Shown here: piece by piece, positions 61,407-64,000 of the stretch
Layout of the letters: each line of letters opens with the position of its first letter
Numbering within the stretch: the first letter of the stretch is position 1
Source of the DNA: Akkermansiaceae bacterium
GTDB lineage: Bacteria > Verrucomicrobiota > Verrucomicrobiia > Verrucomicrobiales > Akkermansiaceae
Length of the DNA: 64,000 nucleotides
Direction of reading: 5' to 3'
Assembly (NCBI GenBank): GCA_019634595.1
Contig: JAHCBC010000001.1
Coordinates: 186,001 to 250,000, forward strand
Program-made: the position numbers and the translations under genes
Notes under the pieces: generated by a model
What the model was told of the DNA's origin: nothing
What the model saw: only the letters and a program-made list of their open reading frames with translations
Database searches by the model: none

Positions 61407-62477
61407 TCACTCCGTAGTATCCGGATAAGACCCCAACAGCTTCACCAGCGAGCAATGCTTGCCCAGTTCCTCCAGCGCCTCGGCGACCTTGGCGTCCTGG
61501 TGGTGGCCGGAAAGATCGACGTAGAAGATGTATTCCCAGTCCTTCTGCTTGGACGGGCGGGACTCGATCTTCGACATGTTGATCTCGAAGTGCTCGAATG
61601 CCTGCAGGGCCTTCACCAGTGAGCCGGGCTGGTGGCGCACGGCGAAGAGGATGGAGGTGCGGTCGTTGCCGGTGGGCGGGCAGGGCTTTTCACCGATGAC
61701 AAGGAAGCGCGTCGTGTTCGTGGCGCGGTCCTGGATGGCGCTCTCCAGCAGGGTGAGGCCGTACATTTCCGCAGCCAGCGGGCCACCGAGCGCGGCCGCG
61801 CCCTGGGAGGCATTGTCCCGGGCGAGCTGCGCTGCCTTCGTGGTGGAGGAAACTTCGACCAGATCCGCGTCGGGGAAATTCTTCAGGATCCAGGAGCGGC
61901 ACTGGCCGAACACCTGCGGGTGGGAGTAGAGCGTCTTGATTTCCTCTCGCGGGATGGAGGCCATCAGCCCGTTCTCGATGCGCAGGAGGATCTGCGCGCA
62001 GATGAAAAGAGGGGAGTCCACGAACAGATCGAGCGTGGTGGACACAGCGCCCTCCGTTGAGTTCTCGATCGGCACGACGCCATAGTTCGCCTGGCGGCGG
62101 GCCACCTGGTCGAAGACGTCGGAGAAATTCGGCTGCGGCGCGTAGCCGACGGAGTGGCCGAATTTCTTGATCGCGGCCTGGTGGGTCCACGTGCCTTCCG
62201 GCCCCAGATAGGCGATCTTCAGGTCATCCTCCAGCGCCAGCGCGGCGGACATGATCTCCCGGTAGATCGCGCGGATGGACTTCTCCGGCAGTCGGCCCTT
62301 GTTCATTTCGACCAGCTTGCGGAGCAGGGATTCCTCGCGCTCCGGGGCGTAGATCTGGAGGCCGTCGCGTTTTTTCACCACGCCCACCTCGTGGACGAGA
62401 TCGGCGCGTTCGGAGAGCAGGTCGAGGAGCTGGCGATCGACCTTGTCGATCTGGATTCGGATGTCGTCGAGATTCAC
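61407..62477 (-). CDS. pheA: Bifunctional chorismate mutase/prephenate dehydratase
   Basis: 356 aa from GTG 62477 (VNLDDIRIQIDKVDRQLLDL); the open frame extends to 62549 but this start gives the usual mutase N-terminus. Residues 1-85 are the chorismate mutase helix bundle. Residues about 90-270 are prephenate dehydratase (IAYLGPEGTWTHQAAIKKFG; VPIENSTEGAVSTTLDLF; TNTTRFLVIG). Residues about 280-356 are an ACT regulatory domain with the ESRPSK motif. It converts chorismate to phenylpyruvate and is probably feedback-inhibited by Phe. scpB ends 26 bases before its start, suggesting an operon. Confidence 0.95.
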   Translation of the reverse strand: MNLDDIRIQIDKVDRQLLDLLSERADLVHEVGVVKKRDGLQIYAPEREESLLRKLVEMNKGRLPEKSIRAIYREIMSAALALEDDLKIAYLGPEGTWTHQAAIKKFGHSVGYAPQPNFSDVFDQVARRQANYGVVPIENSTEGAVSTTLDLFVDSPLFICAQILLRIENGLMASIPREEIKTLYSHPQVFGQCRSWILKNFPDADLVEVSSTTKAAQLARDNASQGAAALGGPLAAEMYGLTLLESAIQDRATNTTRFLVIGEKPCPPTGNDRTSILFAVRHQPGSLVKALQAFEHFEINMSKIESRPSKQKDWEYIFYVDLSGHHQDAKVAEALEELGKHCSLVKLLGSYPDTTE

Positions 62478-62502
62478 GGGCTTGGGAGAAAATGGGAAAA
62501 GG

Positions 62503-63231
62503 TCAGGATTCGTCCGCGGCGCTGCCTGCGGCGGCGGATGGTGCGGCACCGGTGGCGCTCAGGGCAAGCTGCTGTTCCGCGTCTTCCGTGGGTTTCGGGG
62601 TGGCATCCCCCGGTTCCGGCAGTTTCACCTTCCGCAGCTCGGAGGCGTTCGGCAGGTCGTCGATGGTGCGGATGCCGAAGTGTTCGAAGAAAAGGTCCGT
62701 CGTCTCGTAGAGCAGGGGGCGTCCCGGCAACTCCGCCCGTCCGCCGATGCGGATCAGGTCGCGGTCCAGCAGCTTCTGGATCATCCCGTCGCAGGCCACG
62801 CCGCGGACCGCCTCGATGGCGGCCTTGGTGATCGGCTGGCGGTAGGCGATGATGGCCAGCGTTTCCATCGCCGGGCCGCTGAGGCGTTCCGGCTTCCGGC
62901 CGGGGAAAAGCTGCCGGACAAAGTCGCCGTATTCCACCTTCGTGTAGAGTTTCCAGCCCTTGGGCCGCTCCAGCACGGTGAAGGCGCGCCCGCCTTCCTC
63001 ATACGCCGCATTGATGGTGCCGATGGCCGCCGCGATCTGCTCCGAAGAGGTGGCGGACAGGCCGGTCAGCCATTCCGGCAGGTCCGCCGGGGCCTTGCCT
63101 TCCTCCATTTCCCGGGCCCTCACATCCTCCGCCTCGGCCACGCGGGCACGCACCAGACGGGCGATCTCGTCGGATGTGAGCGGGTTCTGGGAGGCGAGGA
63201 GGAGTGCTTCGACGATCGCGCTGAGCTGCAT
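62503..63231 (-). CDS. scpB: SMC-ScpAB complex subunit ScpB
   Basis: 242 aa. Two winged-helix domains: IVEALLLASQNPLTSDEIAR at the start, and LSGPAMETLAIIAYRQPITK, IEAVRGVACDGMIQKLLDRD later (about residues 118-160), then GRPLLYETTDLFFEHFGI. ScpB joins ScpA and SMC in chromosome condensation and segregation. The acidic Ala-rich C-terminal tail is typical. Divergent from the Lys/Ala-rich gene with a 204-base gap that has no clear regulatory site. Confidence 0.95.
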   Translation of the reverse strand: MQLSAIVEALLLASQNPLTSDEIARLVRARVAEAEDVRAREMEEGKAPADLPEWLTGLSATSSEQIAAAIGTINAAYEEGGRAFTVLERPKGWKLYTKVEYGDFVRQLFPGRKPERLSGPAMETLAIIAYRQPITKAAIEAVRGVACDGMIQKLLDRDLIRIGGRAELPGRPLLYETTDLFFEHFGIRTIDDLPNASELRKVKLPEPGDATPKPTEDAEQQLALSATGAAPSAAAGSAADES

Positions 63232-63435
63232 GGCAAGGCGGACAGGTTAGGGAACTGCGGGGGCATATCAAGCCCCGGGCAGAGGCGGTTTTCCCGGATT
63301 ATTTTGGCATACTGTGGATTTTCGCCTTGCTGACACCTTGGATAGGGACTAATCCACCGCGCTCGCTTCTCCATTACGTTTCCCAAAAACGCCGGAGCGG
63401 AGGATTTCTGTTTCAAACCATCCGACCCCACTGTC

Positions 63436-64000
63436 ATGGCCGCGAAAAAAACTTCATCGAAAGCAGCAGGAAAAGCGGCCCCCAAGAAGGCCCCGGCGAA
63501 AGCCGTGAAGAAAGCTCCTGCTCCCGCGAAGAAAAAAGCACCGGCTGCAGTCAAGAAAGCGGTCCCGGCAAAGAAGCCGGCCGCCAAAAAGGTCGCCGTG
63601 GTGAAGAAGAAAGCCGCCCCGGCCAAACCTGCACCGAAGACAGTGGCTCCCGCTAAGAAAACGACTCCCGCCAAGAAGGCCGCCAAGAAAGCGGCTCCCG
63701 CCCCGAAGAAAGCCGCTCCTGCCAAGGCACCTGCCGCAAAAACCGTCTCCAAGGCAAAGCCTGCCGCTCCCGCGCCGAAAAAGACCGCCGAGCCGAAGGC
63801 AAAAGCCGCCGCTCCGGCCGCCAAACCGGTGAAGAAGGAAGCCGCCAAAAAGGAAGCCCCGGCTCCGAAGGCGGCCGAGGCTCCCAAGAAGCCCGCCGTC
63901 GTGGAGGCCCCCCCCGTGAAGGTGGAGGAGAAGAAAGCCGTGGTGGCCGCTCCGAAAAAGCAGGCCCCCGTCCAGAAGAGCAAATCTTCCGTCGTTGATT
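63436..64000 (+). CDS. Lys/Ala/Pro-rich histone H1-like protein, 3' end beyond the window
   Basis: Open from ATG 63436 (MAAKKTSSKAAGKAAPKKAP) to the edge, at least 188 codons. It consists almost wholly of Lys-Ala-Pro units (AAKKAAPAPKK, PAKKTTPAKKAAKK), becoming more acidic at the end (APPVKVEEKKAVVAAPKKQA). Such N-terminal tails occur in bacterial histone H1-like DNA-binding proteins and, in Verrucomicrobia, ahead of DksA/TraR-type zinc fingers; what follows is not visible. DNA binding and a nucleoid role are likely. A long opposite-strand frame here is an artefact of the biased composition. Confidence 0.82.
   Translation, partial: MAAKKTSSKAAGKAAPKKAPAKAVKKAPAPAKKKAPAAVKKAVPAKKPAAKKVAVVKKKAAPAKPAPKTVAPAKKTTPAKKAAKKAAPAPKKAAPAKAPAAKTVSKAKPAAPAPKKTAEPKAKAAAPAAKPVKKEAAKKEAPAPKAAEAPKKPAVVEAPPVKVEEKKAVVAAPKKQAPVQKSKSSVVD

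Noticed and set aside
63120..63983. 287-codon Ala/Phe/Gly-rich minus-strand frame resembling a membrane protein
   Set aside because: It is the antisense of the Lys/Ala/Pro repeats (AAG/GCC codons read as Leu/Phe/Gly), a composition artefact.
1..64000. tRNA, rRNA, CRISPR arrays, insertion sequences, prophage
   Set aside because: I looked in the intergenic regions and saw no cloverleaf-like sequence, repeat-spacer array, transposase or integrase.

Overview
The window is high-GC bacterial chromosome with dense genes and no phage, insertion sequence, CRISPR array, rRNA or recognisable tRNA. Several features point to Verrucomicrobiota, probably a Luteolibacter-like Verrucomicrobiae: a paired DUF1592-type cytochrome and DUF1552 protein, two PEP-CTERM proteins, a PSCyt-type CxxCH motif, a MoxR/DUF58/DUF4175/DUF4159 gene row, and many short palindromic intergenic repeats. 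This placement is inference from gene content. Of about fifteen starts inspected, almost none has a convincing Shine-Dalgarno sequence.

Layout. 1-7278 (minus): an edge-truncated TPR/beta-propeller lipoprotein, a DUF1552 + DUF1592 secreted pair and a dGTPase. 7337-15848: a PEP-CTERM protein, a DUF4407 membrane coiled-coil protein, a GNAT, a MocR-type regulator divergent from a small DUF2917 protein, an FAD oxidoreductase with a golvesin-like C-terminus, and an XRE-cupin regulator. 16078-22448 (plus): a compact phosphonate locus of PhoD-like phosphoesterase, phosphonoacetate hydrolase (phnA), MFS permease, phosphonate-associated alcohol dehydrogenase and phosphonoacetaldehyde dehydrogenase (phnY), closed by a terminator. 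22503-23669: an aspartate-type aminotransferase. 24027-38786 (plus): a 14.8 kb MoxR/Bat-like operon (TPR metallopeptidase, DUF4159, MoxR, DUF58, BatA/VWA, DUF4175, VWA/GATase-like, caspase-like protein without a catalytic Cys). 38838-43092: queD, an FAH-family hydrolase and pqiA-pqiA-pqiB. 43284-47272 (minus): hemW, panB, a PEP-CTERM protein and manA. 47351-52830: tamB-tamA. 52936-55609: a three-gene operon with a Tsx/DUF5020-like barrel and two paralogous unknown membrane-anchored proteins. 55890-59091: pdeM and an Lhr-like helicase. 59184-63231: a small membrane protein, an unusual aldo/keto reductase, a SUKH-domain protein, pheA and scpB. 63436-end: a Lys/Ala/Pro-rich histone H1-like protein running off the edge.

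Two themes stand out. First, the phosphonate locus encodes oxidation of an alcohol or aldehyde to phosphonoacetate and cleavage to acetate and phosphate, but has no PhnW transaminase; 2-hydroxyethylphosphonate is a candidate substrate. Second, the window is peppered with several families of short inverted-repeat elements. Some share an 11-bp loop core although their arms differ. Several have invaded gene edges, contributing a signal-peptide region, a helicase C-terminal tail, a gene leader, the region upstream of hemW (which has no ATG/GTG/TTG start), and a 25-bp block read in two frames within two VWA genes.
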